64,000 nt of DNA from Alphaproteobacteria bacterium (GTDB lineage Bacteria; Pseudomonadota; Alphaproteobacteria; UBA6615), in assembly GCA_021774575.1 (NCBI GenBank), contig JAJFIX010000031.1:402264-466263 (forward strand), written 5' to 3'. Shown here piece by piece: positions 6,540 to 17,207 of the stretch (position 1 is its first letter; each line of letters starts with the position of its first letter). The notes beneath the pieces were generated by a model. It ran no database searches. It had not been told where the DNA came from and saw nothing but the letters and a program-made list of their open reading frames with translations. A program made the translations under genes and the position numbers.

Positions 6540-7984
6540 CGGATGCACTTTGGACAAAAGAAGAGGCCAGCGCCGCAATCAGGGCGGCCCCTGTTGAAAA
6601 CGGAAACTGGCAGGCGAGCGGCGTATCGATAGACAGCCGGACCGTAGAACAAGGTGACCTCTATATCGCGCTCAAAGGACCGAATTTCGACGGACATAGA
6701 TTTATCGCCGACGCATTTGATAAGGGGGCCCGTGCCGCAATTTCATCCAATCAGTCAAATTCCATCGCGCAAGATTTACCGTTATTACATGTCGAAGATA
6801 CCCAAATCGCGCTCCGCGATCTCGCCGTTCACGCAAGGGACCGTTCCAACGCAACCCGGATCTGCATTACCGGCAGCGTTGGTAAAACCGGCACCAAAGA
6901 TGCACTCGTCGCCGCCCTTTCGGGCCAAGGCCTGACCCACGGTACGACCGGTAATCTTAACAATGAGATTGGCGCGCCATTGACCTTGGCCAGGATGCCG
7001 GCCAACTCCCAGTACGCGGTATTTGAACTCGGTATGAACCATGCCGGAGAACTTAACGGCCTCTCCGAACTCGCCCGCCCCCATGTGGCAGTCATTACCC
7101 TCATTGGCCCGGCTCATCTTGAGCATTTTAATACCGTCGCCGAGATTGCCCTGGCCAAGGCCGAAATTTTTGCCGGACTGATGCCCGGCGGTACGGCAAT
7201 CTTGAACCGCGACGACGCCCAATTTCCAATTTTATATGAAGCTGCCTGTGCCCGGGACGATATCGCGATCCTGACATTTGGCGCCCACGCAGACGCCGAT
7301 ATGCAGGTTGTCGAGTGCCACGAAGACGCTGCGGGGAGCGACGTCATCGTTCAATTCGGCGACCAGCAGATTATCTATCGAATTGGCAGCCCGGGCCGCC
7401 ATTGGGTGTTTAATTCCCTGGCCGTTCTTGCCGCCACCCATGCCGGTCAAGCCGATATAGAACGCGCCGCAGCGAGTTTTGCATCGTTGAAGTCTTCGCC
7501 GGGACGTGGCGAAGTCGCGCATGTTGCAATTGGAATTGACCAGGATTTTTTGCTCATCGACGACAGTTACAACGCAAATCCTGTTTCGATGCGCGCCGCA
7601 TTCGCGACCCTTGCGGTTACATCGCCACCAGCCGGCGGACGCCGAATCGCCGTGCTCGGCGATATGCTGGAATTGGGGCCACGTGCGGGCATGCTCCACG
7701 AAGGGCTTGCCTGCGGATTGAAGCAAGCCGGGGCCGATTTAGTCTATTGTGTTGGCGAACATATGAAATTACTTTTTGAAGCCCTGCCCACCCAAATGCG
7801 CGGTGCCCACGCCCAAACTGCGCAAGCCCTGGCAAAAGATTTCGCACAAAACTTTGCGGCGGCGATTTGCCCCGGCGACGTCGTTCTCGTCAAAGGATCA
7901 CAAGGCGCCAATATGAATATTATTGTCCAGGCCCTAAAGACAGAAGCAGCGGCAAGAGACGCAAGCTTGAGCCGAGAAGGATAG
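6536..7984 (+). CDS. murF: UDP-MurNAc-tripeptide:D-Ala-D-Ala ligase MurF
   Basis: MurF adds the D-Ala-D-Ala dipeptide made by Ddl to the MurE product, completing the UDP-MurNAc-pentapeptide. The 482-residue protein has the three Mur ligase domains: the N-terminal substrate domain with [17 protein letters not shown], the ATP loop TGSVGKT (residues 112-118) in the central domain, and the [13 protein letters not shown] segment typical of MurF. The start overlaps the murE stop by ATGA. A 4-base gap plus a clear AAGGATAGG ribosome site separates it from mraY. Confidence 0.96.
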   Translation: MTDALWTKEEASAAIRAAPVENGNWQASGVSIDSRTVEQGDLYIALKGPNFDGHRFIADAFDKGARAAISSNQSNSIAQDLPLLHVEDTQIALRDLAVHARDRSNATRICITGSVGKTGTKDALVAALSGQGLTHGTTGNLNNEIGAPLTLARMPANSQYAVFELGMNHAGELNGLSELARPHVAVITLIGPAHLEHFNTVAEIALAKAEIFAGLMPGGTAILNRDDAQFPILYEAACARDDIAILTFGAHADADMQVVECHEDAAGSDVIVQFGDQQIIYRIGSPGRHWVFNSLAVLAATHAGQADIERAAASFASLKSSPGRGEVAHVAIGIDQDFLLIDDSYNANPVSMRAAFATLAVTSPPAGGRRIAVLGDMLELGPRAGMLHEGLACGLKQAGADLVYCVGEHMKLLFEALPTQMRGAHAQTAQALAKDFAQNFAAAICPGDVVLVKGSQGANMNIIVQALKTEAAARDASLSREG

Positions 7985-7988
7985 GTCA

Positions 7989-9074
7989 ATGCTCCTTCAC
8001 CTATACTCTTTCCTCGGCGAGAACGTCCCATTTTTCAACCTGGTTCAGTTTCTGACCTTCCGGAGTGGCGGCGCGTTGGTCACCTCTTTGGTGATGAGTT
8101 TTCTAATCGCACCGACAATCATTGCCTGGCTGAAAAGCCGCCAACCCGGCGGACAGCCAATTCGCGATGACGGACCCGAAAGCCATCTAAAAAAAGCCGG
8201 CACCCCGACCATGGGCGGTTTTCTCATTCTATTATCGATGACTTTCAGCACCTTGATTTGGGCCGACCTGACCAATGGTTTCGTCTGGGTTATTATTTTG
8301 ATCTCCATTGGCTTCGGCTTAATTGGCTTTGTCGACGATTATCAGAAACTAACCAGCCGCAGTCCAAAAGGAATATCGGGCCGCCTGAAATTAATTGCCG
8401 AAATCATAGTTGCCGGCATTGCCTCCTGGTGGATAACCAAACTCTCCGCCCCCGACCTTGCGTCGAGCATCGCCTTGCCGTTCCTCAAAGATGCGCTAAT
8501 TAATCTGGGTATATTCTTCATTCCGGCATCCATCTTTGTCATGGTCGGTGCCTCTAATTCGGTCAATTTGACCGATGGGCTTGATGGATTGGCAATTGTT
8601 CCAGTGATGATTGCGGCTGGTTCATTCGGCATTATTGCCTGGGTCGTCGGCAATACGGTATTTGCCGATTACCTGCTGATCAACTATGTGCCGGGCACCG
8701 GCGAACTCACCGTTTTTTGTGCGGCGCTGGTCGGCGCTGGGCTCGGCTTTCTTTGGTATAACGCGCCCCCCGCGATGGTTTTCATGGGCGACACTGGGTC
8801 ACTTTCGATGGGTGGCGCAATCGGCGGCATCGCGATCATTACCAAACATGAATTGGTGCTGGCGATCATTGGCGGCCTCTTTGTGCTTGAGACCGTCTCG
8901 GTGATCGTTCAGGTGGCCAGTTTCAAATTAACCGGTAAGCGCGTTTTCCGGATGGCCCCCCTGCACCATCACTATGAACAAAAAGGCTGGGCCGAACCCA
9001 CCATCGTCATCAGGTTTTGGATTATTTCGGTCATCCTCGCCCTGATCGGTTTATCCACCTTGAAGCTGCGGTAA
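7989..9074 (+). CDS. mraY: Phospho-MurNAc-pentapeptide transferase MraY
   Basis: MraY transfers phospho-MurNAc-pentapeptide to undecaprenyl phosphate, making lipid I at the inner face of the membrane. The 361-residue product is an all-helical membrane protein of about ten segments with the catalytic aspartate pair D116-D117 in GFVDDYQK, the [13 protein letters not shown] motif, [12 protein letters not shown], and the late MAPLHHHYE histidine motif. The N-terminal [10 protein letters not shown] is usual for Gram-negative MraY, supporting the start. All key residues are present. Confidence 0.97.
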   Translation: MLLHLYSFLGENVPFFNLVQFLTFRSGGALVTSLVMSFLIAPTIIAWLKSRQPGGQPIRDDGPESHLKKAGTPTMGGFLILLSMTFSTLIWADLTNGFVWVIILISIGFGLIGFVDDYQKLTSRSPKGISGRLKLIAEIIVAGIASWWITKLSAPDLASSIALPFLKDALINLGIFFIPASIFVMVGASNSVNLTDGLDGLAIVPVMIAAGSFGIIAWVVGNTVFADYLLINYVPGTGELTVFCAALVGAGLGFLWYNAPPAMVFMGDTGSLSMGGAIGGIAIITKHELVLAIIGGLFVLETVSVIVQVASFKLTGKRVFRMAPLHHHYEQKGWAEPTIVIRFWIISVILALIGLSTLKLR

Positions 9075-9078
9075 CGAA

Positions 9079-10533
9079 ATGGCCTCTGCTCAAATACTCG
9101 ACCTAACCATCTTTGGTAGGGAGCCCATTGCGGTCCTCGGATATGGAAAATCCGGTGCCGCCAGCGCGGCAACGCTGGCCCGATCCGGGTGCGTGGTGCG
9201 GATCTGGGATGACGTTCGGGAGCGACGTGAGGCGGCCCAAAGCGCCGGGTTTACCCTGGCCGATTTCAGCCAAGCCGACCTTGCCGATTATTCGATGATT
9301 TTGCTCAGCCCCGGCATTCCAGCGCGCGGCCCCAACATTCACCCAATTGTCGCTCGGGCACGTGCCGAGGGCGTTGACATTGTCTGCGATATCGACCTCC
9401 TTTTTCGCGCTTGCCCGCAAGCCACCTATATCGGCATTACCGGCACCAACGGCAAATCGACAACGACGTCACTGCTCGGACATATTTTAGATAATTGCGA
9501 TCGGCCATTTGCCGTTGGCGGCAATATCGGTACCCCGGCCCTCGACTTGCCGCCCTTACCCGCAGATGGCATCTACGTACTCGAGATATCTTCGTATCAG
9601 CTCGAATTGTTGCCGACGACAGCATTCGATATCGCGATCCTGTTAAATATTTCTCCCGATCATCTCGATCATCATGACGGGATGGCCGGATATATCGAAG
9701 CAAAGCGGCGTATTTTTGCCCACCAGCCCCGGCAAAGCACAGCCATAATCGGTGTCGATACCGAACCGAGCCGAGCCATTTTTAACGACCTTACCGGTCG
9801 CAAGATGGATCGCATTTGGCCAATTTCAGGCATGAGTGGCGAAGCGGCTCAAGGCGGCATTTATGTCGAGAATGGTCGGCTCACCGACGCGACGCTGACC
9901 CCGGTAACACCAGTACTGCCCTTGGATGGGATCACCGCCCTCACCGGCAACCATAATTGGGAGAATGCGGCGGCAGCCTATGGCGCCGCAATCGCCCTCG
10001 ACTTGCCGGCAGCAAAGATTGCGGGCGGTCTTAGGTCCTATCCCGGCCTCGCCCATCGCCAGGAGCTCATTGCGACCATCGACGGTGTTCAATTTATCAA
10101 TGATTCTAAGGCAACGAACATTGATGCAGCGACCCGCGCCCTGGCCTGTTACGACAATATCTATTGGATCGCCGGTGGGCGGGCCAAAGATCAGCAATGC
10201 GATATGACGGCGATCACGGCACTATCCCAACGCCTGCGCCACGCCTATTTGATCGGCGAGGCAAGTGGGTTATTTGCCAATTGCCTGGACGGCGCCATCG
10301 AGACCAGCCAATGCGGCGACCTCGACCACGCCCTCGCCGGGGCCGTCGACGCGGCCAAACGGGATCCCAGCGGCAACGCGGTGGTACTGCTCTCACCTGC
10401 CGCCGCATCCTTCGATCAGTTCGATAATTTCGAGCAACGGGGCGATGCATTTCGATCTGCGGTTATGCGCCTAAAGACGCCTGCCGCACGCGGCCAAAAC
10501 GCAAACACCACAGCCACAAGAACATACGCATGA
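9079..10533 (+). CDS. murD: UDP-MurNAc-L-alanine--D-glutamate ligase MurD
   Basis: MurD adds D-glutamate to UDP-MurNAc-L-Ala in the cytoplasm. The 484-residue protein has an N-terminal Rossmann-like UDP domain (VLGYGKSGAASA), the ATP loop TGTNGKS (121-127), NISPDHLDHH in the central domain and the FINDSKATNIDAA motif of the C-terminal domain. Length is slightly above E. coli MurD (438), the excess being an alphaproteobacterial-style tail rich in Ala, Asn and Thr. It lies 4 bases after mraY, and ftsW begins 13 bases after it with its own ribosome site. Confidence 0.96.
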   Translation: MASAQILDLTIFGREPIAVLGYGKSGAASAATLARSGCVVRIWDDVRERREAAQSAGFTLADFSQADLADYSMILLSPGIPARGPNIHPIVARARAEGVDIVCDIDLLFRACPQATYIGITGTNGKSTTTSLLGHILDNCDRPFAVGGNIGTPALDLPPLPADGIYVLEISSYQLELLPTTAFDIAILLNISPDHLDHHDGMAGYIEAKRRIFAHQPRQSTAIIGVDTEPSRAIFNDLTGRKMDRIWPISGMSGEAAQGGIYVENGRLTDATLTPVTPVLPLDGITALTGNHNWENAAAAYGAAIALDLPAAKIAGGLRSYPGLAHRQELIATIDGVQFINDSKATNIDAATRALACYDNIYWIAGGRAKDQQCDMTAITALSQRLRHAYLIGEASGLFANCLDGAIETSQCGDLDHALAGAVDAAKRDPSGNAVVLLSPAAASFDQFDNFEQRGDAFRSAVMRLKTPAARGQNANTTATRTYA

Positions 10534-10546
10534 CCATGAGGATCAA

Positions 10547-11671
10547 ATGAGCGCATTTTCACGAGCCGATAATAGTGTGTTCGGGCGCTGGTGGTGGACG
10601 GTCGATCGCTGGACCCTGGTCGCTCTCGCAATCCTGATCGGCATTGGTATTATTCTGATTGCCGCCGCCAGCCCACCGGTTGCGGCGCGCCACAATTTGG
10701 CGGATTTTTATTTTGTAAAACGCCATCTTCACCTGTTGCCGGTGGCCTTGGTGTCTATTTTTGGTATTTCATTGATGACCCCGCAGCAAATAAAGCGGTG
10801 TGCGGTATTGGTTTTTGGGGCCGTCTTCGTTTTGCTGGTCTTGACCCTTTTAATTGGCAGTGAGATCAACGGCGCGAAGCGCTGGATATATATTGCCGGA
10901 TTTTCATTGCAACCGTCCGAGTTCATCAAGCCGCTATTTGCCGTGGTCACCGCCTGGGCACTTTCCGAGCAGATCCGCGACCCCAAGTTTCCCGGGGTCA
11001 AGATCGCCGCAATTACTCTTGGGATGCTTCTTTCCATCGTCATCTTGCAACCCGATCTTGGTCAGGCCTTTGTCTTGACCGCTGTCTGGCTGGTGCAATT
11101 TTTTCTGGCTGGATTGTCGGTATATCTCGTCCTGGGATTGGTCGGCGCCGGCGTCGGCGGCATTGTCGGCGCCTATTTCACCATGCCCCACGTTACCAGC
11201 CGCATCGACCGGTTCCTTGACCCCAGTTCCGGCGACACCTACCAGATCCGCCGCAGCTTGGAAGCCTTTTCAAATGGCGGCCTGGCAGGCCGCGGCCCCG
11301 GCGAAGGCCAGGTCAAAAATGTTCTGCCCGATGCCCATTCAGACTTTATCTTCGCTGTTGCCGGAGAAGAGCTTGGAATGATCGTCGCCCTCGGGCTGGT
11401 GGCGCTATTCGCTTTTATTGTGCTGCGCGGTTTCACCCGCGCGATGCAGGATCACAATTTATTTGTCATGCTGGCAACCGCCGGCCTTTTCGCCCAATTC
11501 GGCATTCAGGCCCTAATCAATATGGCATCCACCCTCAACATGATGCCGACCAAGGGCATGACCCTGCCATTCATTTCTTACGGCGGCTCATCTCTGCTCG
11601 CCATGGCTATGGGCTTGGGCATGGCACTGGCGCTCACCCGGCGGCGACCGGGAGAAAGGTCGATATCATGA
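10547..11671 (+). CDS. ftsW: Peptidoglycan glycosyltransferase FtsW (SEDS family)
   Basis: FtsW polymerises lipid II into glycan strands at the septum together with FtsI. The 374-residue protein has about ten membrane segments after a short cytoplasmic N-terminus, the SEDS catalytic aspartate in LQPDLGQ, the periplasmic loop with DPSSGDTYQIRRS, HSDFIFAVAGEELG, and the C-terminal PFISYGGSSLLA. I chose the third of three closely spaced ATGs because GAGGA lies at a good distance from it. Its last bases overlap murG by ATGA. Confidence 0.96.
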   Translation: MSAFSRADNSVFGRWWWTVDRWTLVALAILIGIGIILIAAASPPVAARHNLADFYFVKRHLHLLPVALVSIFGISLMTPQQIKRCAVLVFGAVFVLLVLTLLIGSEINGAKRWIYIAGFSLQPSEFIKPLFAVVTAWALSEQIRDPKFPGVKIAAITLGMLLSIVILQPDLGQAFVLTAVWLVQFFLAGLSVYLVLGLVGAGVGGIVGAYFTMPHVTSRIDRFLDPSSGDTYQIRRSLEAFSNGGLAGRGPGEGQVKNVLPDAHSDFIFAVAGEELGMIVALGLVALFAFIVLRGFTRAMQDHNLFVMLATAGLFAQFGIQALINMASTLNMMPTKGMTLPFISYGGSSLLAMAMGLGMALALTRRRPGERSIS

Positions 11672-12930
11672 ACGACCATCTGCAAATAGACGGCACCGGC
11701 TTACCAATCGTTATCGCTGCCGGTGGCACCGGCGGCCATATATTTCCGGCAACGGCCTTGGCCCAACAATTACTTGACCGTGGTCATCGTCTGATCATGT
11801 TGACCGACGAACGCGGGCGGAAATTTCCCGGCCTGACCGGGGATCCGGACCGCATCGTACAAATCGTTCTGCCGGTACGCAGAATCGGCCGAAAGCCGAA
11901 GGCCTTTGCCATCGGCGTCATCGGGTTTTGCCATAGTTATTTCAAGGCACACCGGCTGTTGCGACGCTTGAAACCAGCGGCGGTTATCGGCTTTGGCGGC
12001 TATCCAAGCCTGCCACCACTGCTGGCAGCGTCCCATCGGGGCCTGCGGACCCTGGTCCATGAACAAAACGCCGTTCTTGGCCGCAGCAATCGCTTTCTGG
12101 CCCGAAGAATGACCGCCATCGCCCTTTCATTCGAGCAAACGGAAAAGCTGGGCCCCAAAGGGGCAAAAAAATCCACCCTCGTTGGCCTGCCGGTGCGCCC
12201 GGCAATCATCGCCCAGGCGGGCGCGCCCTATCATCAACCGCTGGGAGACGGGCCGTTCCGCATTTTCGTCACCGGCGGTAGCCAGGGCGCGCGCATATTC
12301 AGCGATCTCCTACCGCCCACCTTTGCCAAGCTTCCCGATCGTTTGCGCCGTCGCCTCAGTATTGTGCAGCAGTGCCGCCCGGAAGATTTAGAGCGGGTGC
12401 GCATGAGTTATGAAAAATTGGGCATCGCCGCTGAGCTCTCATCATTTTTTCAAAATGTTGACGAGCTGCACGCAGGGTCGCACCTAGTCATCGCCCGCGC
12501 TGGCGGGTCAACCCTTGCTGAAATTACCACCATCGGACGGCCGGCAATTTATATTCCCCTCCCTGCCGCGACAAACGATCACCAGCGGGCCAACGCCGAA
12601 ACGGTTAGGGTTACCGGTGGCGGATGGATGTTTGACCAAAATGAATTGTCTCCCGAAATCTTGGCCGGCCATCTTGAATATCTGATGGCCGAGCCGTGCG
12701 CCTTAACCACAGCAGCGCAAGTTTCGGCCGCGATGGGTCACGCCGATGCGGCGGCGCGACTTGCAGATCTCATTCAAAAAGTAGCCGTCACCTCGCGCCG
12801 CGCCAGAGCAAACCTTGCCGCCAAGAACGCAAATGCGTCGGCCGAGCCCCACCTCACCTCGCCCGACAAACCGTCAACTTTCAGTTCACCCACGATAGGG
12901 ACGAATTTCGGCCAAGGTGCAGCCACATGA
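11668..12930 (+). CDS. murG: UDP-GlcNAc:lipid I GlcNAc transferase MurG
   Basis: MurG converts lipid I to lipid II at the inner membrane surface; it is a GT-B glycosyltransferase. The N-terminal [14 protein letters not shown] and the C-terminal domain GGSQGAR, then [11 protein letters not shown] and [13 protein letters not shown] are diagnostic. The 420-residue length exceeds the usual 355-370. The excess is a C-terminal tail of about 40 residues rich in Ala, Asn, Ser and Thr after the last helix, which looks disordered. Both ends overlap neighbours (ftsW and murC) by ATGA. Confidence 0.96.
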   Translation: MNDHLQIDGTGLPIVIAAGGTGGHIFPATALAQQLLDRGHRLIMLTDERGRKFPGLTGDPDRIVQIVLPVRRIGRKPKAFAIGVIGFCHSYFKAHRLLRRLKPAAVIGFGGYPSLPPLLAASHRGLRTLVHEQNAVLGRSNRFLARRMTAIALSFEQTEKLGPKGAKKSTLVGLPVRPAIIAQAGAPYHQPLGDGPFRIFVTGGSQGARIFSDLLPPTFAKLPDRLRRRLSIVQQCRPEDLERVRMSYEKLGIAAELSSFFQNVDELHAGSHLVIARAGGSTLAEITTIGRPAIYIPLPAATNDHQRANAETVRVTGGGWMFDQNELSPEILAGHLEYLMAEPCALTTAAQVSAAMGHADAAARLADLIQKVAVTSRRARANLAAKNANASAEPHLTSPDKPSTFSSPTIGTNFGQGAAT

Positions 12931-14366
12931 AGTCACTCGACCTCAATGTCGGCACCATCCATATGGTTGGTATTGGCGGCATCGGCATGAGCGGCATTGC
13001 CGAAACCCTGAACGGGCTTGGCTACACTGTTTGCGGCAGCGACATGGCTGACGGGGCAAATGTAAAACGCCTGCGCAAATTGGGGATCAAGGTTGATGTT
13101 GGCCACCGGGCCGAAAATGTCGAGGACGCGGCCGTTGTCGTCATATCTTCAGCCGTCAGTGCGCAAAACGCCGAGGTGGTCGAGGCAAGAGAGCGGAAAA
13201 TCCCTGTTGTCCAACGCGCTGAAATGCTGGCCGAACTGATGCGCCTCAAGCAATCAATCGCCGTTGGCGGAACCCATGGAAAAACCACTACGACCTCGCT
13301 GATCGCCGCCATCATGGAGGCCGCCGACGCCGATCCAACAGTGATCAATGGCGGCATCATCAACGCTTATGGGACCAACGCCAGGCTCGGCGCGGGCCAG
13401 TGGATGGTTGCCGAGGCCGACGAGAGCGACGGAACCTTCATCAAACTGCCCGCAACCATTGCCATCGTCACCAATATCGACCCCGAACATCTCGACTTTT
13501 ACGGATCCTTCGACGCCCTTCGTGATGCGTTTACCAGTTTTATCGCCAACATTCCCTTTTACGGATTTGCCGTTCTGTGCGTCGACGACCCGGAGGTCCA
13601 GGGCCTCATTTCCCGCATATCCGACCGCCGTGTGGTGACCTACGGTCTCAGCCCCCAGGCCGACCTGCGCGCCGTTGATATTTCCGTTGCGCCAAATAGC
13701 GTCGCCTTCAGCATCGAATTTGCCGAACCAGGCGATACGCCGCCCCGGCTCAGCCCCGGCTGGTGCTTGCCGATGCTTGGCGACCACAATATCCGCAACA
13801 GCCTTGCCGCCGTCGCGCTCGGGCGAGAACTCGGCATTGAAGAAGACGTCTTGAAATCCGCTCTCGCCTCATTTGCCGGGGTCAAACGACGCTTCACCCT
13901 GGTCGGCGAAGTCGACGAGATCAAAATTATCGACGATTACGGCCACCACCCGGTCGAAATTGCCGCCGTGCTCAAAGCCGGGCGGGACGGTGTCGGGCCG
14001 ATGGGTGACGCAACTGAGCAGGGTCGGGTTATCTCTGTCTTTCAACCGCATCGCTACAGCCGCGTGGCTGACTTATTCGACGAATTTTGCACCTGCTTTA
14101 ACGATGCAGACACGGTTATCGTCTCCGACATCTATCCGGCTGGCGAGACGCCAATTGAGGGGATCGACCGCGACGCGCTGGTCGAAGGGCTAAAATCTCA
14201 CGGCCATCGCGATATTCGCCCCCTCGCCCATGCAGACGATCTGCCAGCGATGATTTCAACCCTCGCCGCCCCCGGTGACATGGTTATTTATTTGGGTGCG
14301 GGAACCGTCACCAATTGGGCCGAAGCACTGCCTGCCGCACTGGCAAAGGAGCGTTCCGGCAAATGA
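12927..14366 (+). CDS. murC: UDP-N-acetylmuramate--L-alanine ligase MurC
   Basis: MurC adds the first stem residue, L-alanine, to UDP-MurNAc. With the start at 12927 the protein has 479 residues, beginning [25 protein letters not shown], the normal family N-terminus; the frame is open further upstream but only inside murG. The ATP loop GGTHGKTTT is at residues 114-122, followed by EADESDGTF and the [11 protein letters not shown] segment. The start overlaps the murG stop by ATGA and the end overlaps murB the same way. Confidence 0.96.
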   Translation: MKSLDLNVGTIHMVGIGGIGMSGIAETLNGLGYTVCGSDMADGANVKRLRKLGIKVDVGHRAENVEDAAVVVISSAVSAQNAEVVEARERKIPVVQRAEMLAELMRLKQSIAVGGTHGKTTTTSLIAAIMEAADADPTVINGGIINAYGTNARLGAGQWMVAEADESDGTFIKLPATIAIVTNIDPEHLDFYGSFDALRDAFTSFIANIPFYGFAVLCVDDPEVQGLISRISDRRVVTYGLSPQADLRAVDISVAPNSVAFSIEFAEPGDTPPRLSPGWCLPMLGDHNIRNSLAAVALGRELGIEEDVLKSALASFAGVKRRFTLVGEVDEIKIIDDYGHHPVEIAAVLKAGRDGVGPMGDATEQGRVISVFQPHRYSRVADLFDEFCTCFNDADTVIVSDIYPAGETPIEGIDRDALVEGLKSHGHRDIRPLAHADDLPAMISTLAAPGDMVIYLGAGTVTNWAEALPAALAKERSGK

Positions 14367-15298
14367 TCGCAATGGCAGGACGCCGACCCAACCTTATGAG
14401 CCATATGCCGACAGTGCGCGGCCAATTGATCGCCGACGCACCGCTGCGACGGCTCACCTGGTTTCGCGTTGGCGGCCCGGCGGAAATTCTCTTCACCCCG
14501 GCCGACTTGGACGATTTACGCCATTTCATCGCCCAAATACCTGGAGAAACGCCGGTGACCTTGCTCGGGCTCGGCGCCAATGTCTTGGTGCGCGATGGGG
14601 GCATCCCAGGAATTGTTATCCGCCTCGGGCGACCGTTTAGCACCATTCGCATATCCGATCACGAGGTCGACGCGGGTGCGATGGCCTTGGATTATAATAT
14701 TGCCAAAGCCTGCCAGCGAGCTGGCTTAGCCGGGTTTGAATTTATGGCTGGCATTCCCGGAACGCTCGGAGGTGGATTGGCAATGAATGCCGGGGCATAT
14801 GGCGCTGAATTTGCTGATGTTGTGACCCGGGTTGACGCCGTCGATCCCGACGGTCATTTGCACCATCTGTCGCCACAAGAATGGGGCCCGCACTACCGCG
14901 GCTGTTCTGTCCCGCCAGATTGGATTTTTGTCGGCGCGACCCTCAAGGGCACGCCCGGCGACAAGGTTAAAATTGCGGCAGCCATGAATAAAGTGCAGGC
15001 CGACCGCGATGCCACCCAACCAATTCGCACACGAACCGGCGGCAGCACATTTAAAAACCCGCCCGGCGAAAAGGCTTGGGAATTGGTCGATCGGGCCGGA
15101 TGCCGGGGATTTTCTGTTGGAAAAGCAATGGTTTCCGAGAAACATTGCAACTTTCTCATTAACAACGGTGGCGCACGGGCGGCCGATATTGAGGCACTCG
15201 GCGAAGAGGTTCGTCGACGGGTCAAGGCCGCGACCGGCATCACATTAGAATGGGAAATAGAACGTCTGGGTGCGCCCGATACTAGGAGCCAGCCATGA
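14363..15298 (+). CDS. murB: UDP-N-acetylenolpyruvoylglucosamine reductase MurB
   Basis: MurB is the FAD- and NADPH-dependent reductase that makes UDP-MurNAc. The 311-residue product begins at the ATG overlapping the murC stop. It shows [12 protein letters not shown], the FAD-binding [31 protein letters not shown], the catalytic serine in [10 protein letters not shown], and the glutamate region near the C-terminus ([12 protein letters not shown]). The lack of the extra loop found in E. coli MurB makes it the short type II form usual in alphaproteobacteria. Confidence 0.95.
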   Translation: MIAMAGRRPNLMSHMPTVRGQLIADAPLRRLTWFRVGGPAEILFTPADLDDLRHFIAQIPGETPVTLLGLGANVLVRDGGIPGIVIRLGRPFSTIRISDHEVDAGAMALDYNIAKACQRAGLAGFEFMAGIPGTLGGGLAMNAGAYGAEFADVVTRVDAVDPDGHLHHLSPQEWGPHYRGCSVPPDWIFVGATLKGTPGDKVKIAAAMNKVQADRDATQPIRTRTGGSTFKNPPGEKAWELVDRAGCRGFSVGKAMVSEKHCNFLINNGGARAADIEALGEEVRRRVKAATGITLEWEIERLGAPDTRSQP

Positions 15299-16260
15299 CC
15301 CGGGTGTGCGTCCTTAAAGGCGGCTGGTCGGCCGAGCGCGAGGTCTCGCTGGCCAGCGGCGCCCATTGCGCCCAGGGTTTGACCGAAGCCGGGTTTGACG
15401 TCACTGAGTTTGATGTCAGCCGCGACATTGGCCAGCTCGTTTCGGCCCTAAAAGGAAAAGACGGCTCCCCGCCCCCCGATGTCGCATTTAACGCGCTGCA
15501 CGGCAGTTTCGGCGAAGACGGATGCATTCAAGGGCTGCTCAATATGCTGGATATTGCCTACACCCACTCCGGCGTTTATGCCTCGGCAACGGCCATGGAT
15601 AAAGTAAAAGCCAGGGCAGTCTTTGCCGGCGCAGGCATCACCGTTGCCGAGGCTATATTGGCCTCCCCCAGCGCAATCGCCGCCGCCCACCCAATGGCGC
15701 CGCCTTATGTGGTCAAACCTCGGGCCGAAGGATCTAGCGTCGGCGTGCATATCGTTGAAAAGGGGGCTGCGCCCTTTGCAGAAATTGCCGCCGCTCAAAA
15801 CCAGGTGCTGGTCGAACGCTATATCCCCGGCGCCGAGCTCACAGTAGCGGTCACCGGCGACGGCGAGGATGATCCCCAAGGCCTGAAAGCGCTGGCGGTG
15901 ACGGAATTGCGGCCGCTCGACGGGTTTTATAATTATGACAATAAATATACCGGCGGCCGGACCGAGCATTTACTGCCCGCCCCGATTCCCGAGCCGATCA
16001 CCGATCTGGCTCTTAAATGGGCAAAACTAGCCCATAAGGAGCTTGGTTGCCGGGGCATCAGTAGGGCCGATTTTCGTTTCGATTCAGAGGCTTTTAGCAA
16101 ATCTAGAGCTATGAACGAATCGTCTGGGCTGGTTATGCTTGAAGTGAATACCCAACCTGGGATGACACCGGGGTCGTTGGTTCCCGAACAAACGGCGTTT
16201 TTCGGAATTTCATTCCCAGAATTGGTAACCTGGCTTGTCGAGAGGGCAAAATGCGATTGA
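15295..16260 (+). CDS. ddl: D-alanine--D-alanine ligase
   Basis: Ddl makes D-Ala-D-Ala for MurF through an ATP-grasp mechanism. The 321-residue protein has GGWSAEREVSLASG at the N-terminus, ALHGSFGEDGCIQGLL, the YVVKPRAEGSSVGV ATP-grasp segment, and the metal/phosphate motif LEVNTQPGMTPGSLVPEQ. It overlaps murB by ATGA, and ftsQ starts within its last codons. A short insert around residues 265-278 (FSKSRAMNESSG) is not obvious in E. coli DdlB but lies on a surface stretch. Confidence 0.95.
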   Translation: MTRVCVLKGGWSAEREVSLASGAHCAQGLTEAGFDVTEFDVSRDIGQLVSALKGKDGSPPPDVAFNALHGSFGEDGCIQGLLNMLDIAYTHSGVYASATAMDKVKARAVFAGAGITVAEAILASPSAIAAAHPMAPPYVVKPRAEGSSVGVHIVEKGAAPFAEIAAAQNQVLVERYIPGAELTVAVTGDGEDDPQGLKALAVTELRPLDGFYNYDNKYTGGRTEHLLPAPIPEPITDLALKWAKLAHKELGCRGISRADFRFDSEAFSKSRAMNESSGLVMLEVNTQPGMTPGSLVPEQTAFFGISFPELVTWLVERAKCD

Positions 16261-17207
16261 GCGCAATATCCGTATTTGCGCCGAGGGATCGGCGTGAATT
16301 GCGTCACGGTGCCGGCAGTGCGGCGTCCCGCAATCGCGCCGCAACGTCCCGCCGCAATTATATCGCCGGAACGGCCCGGCGGCAGGCGTTGCGCCTTGGC
16401 GTCATTAGCACTCTCATTTTAGGTTTGGCCGGCGGTATGTTTTGGGCCAATAGCACCGGCCGAGTTGATGCAGCTTTCGATGCAATTGATAGTTTTGGCG
16501 CCGACACGAGCCGTCGTGCCGGGTTCATTGTCTCAGATGTCTTGGTCGAAGGCCGGAATAGACTCGGCCAAACCGACATATTAGCCGCGCTCGATATCGA
16601 ACAGGGAATGCCAATATTCACCTTTAGTCCGGAACAGGCCAGGGACCGGATCTCCCAACTCGGGTGGGTCGAGACGGCCTCCGTTGCACGCCGACTGCCA
16701 AACACAATATTTGTAACCATAACGGAGCGCGAACCTCTGGCCGTTTGGCAGTTGGAAGGTCGCCTCGCACTCATCGACGCGAACGGGTCGGTTATCACCC
16801 AAGATGGTTTGAATGAATATTCCGACCTCATCCAAGTGGTCGGGCCGGATGCCGAAGTTCACGCTGGCGATCTCATTGCCGCGCTCCACCAACACCCGGA
16901 AATTGAAGCAGAGATAGCCGCAGCGGTCTGGATATCGGACCGGCGCTGGAACCTGGTCATGCGCCAGGGAACAGTCGTTCGATTGCCCGCCGGTTCGATT
17001 GAAACAGCCCTGGTCCATCTCGTCGAAATGCAACGCGATTATACGGTGCTCGGTCAGGAAATCGTTTCCATTGACCTGCGTTTGCCCGATCGGCTCGTCG
17101 TCCGTCTCCCGTCCGAGACGACCGACACTTCGCCCAGCGATGGCGATTATAACGCCGCACCCGCCACGCCACCCAATACACCCCCGGCCGACGGCGAGGA
17201 TATCTGA
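16251..17207 (+). CDS. ftsQ: Cell division protein FtsQ
   Basis: FtsQ is a bitopic divisome scaffold that recruits FtsB/FtsL. The 318-residue product has an Arg-rich cytoplasmic N-terminus (about 1-50), one membrane segment (about 45-65), and a periplasmic POTRA domain beginning at FIVSDVLVEGRNRLGQTDIL, followed by the FtsQ beta domain with ITEREPLAVWQ. The C-terminal 35 residues are Pro, Thr and Asp rich and probably disordered. It starts inside the end of ddl and shares TGATG with ftsA. Confidence 0.93.
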   Translation: MRLSAISVFAPRDRRELRHGAGSAASRNRAATSRRNYIAGTARRQALRLGVISTLILGLAGGMFWANSTGRVDAAFDAIDSFGADTSRRAGFIVSDVLVEGRNRLGQTDILAALDIEQGMPIFTFSPEQARDRISQLGWVETASVARRLPNTIFVTITEREPLAVWQLEGRLALIDANGSVITQDGLNEYSDLIQVVGPDAEVHAGDLIAALHQHPEIEAEIAAAVWISDRRWNLVMRQGTVVRLPAGSIETALVHLVEMQRDYTVLGQEIVSIDLRLPDRLVVRLPSETTDTSPSDGDYNAAPATPPNTPPADGEDI

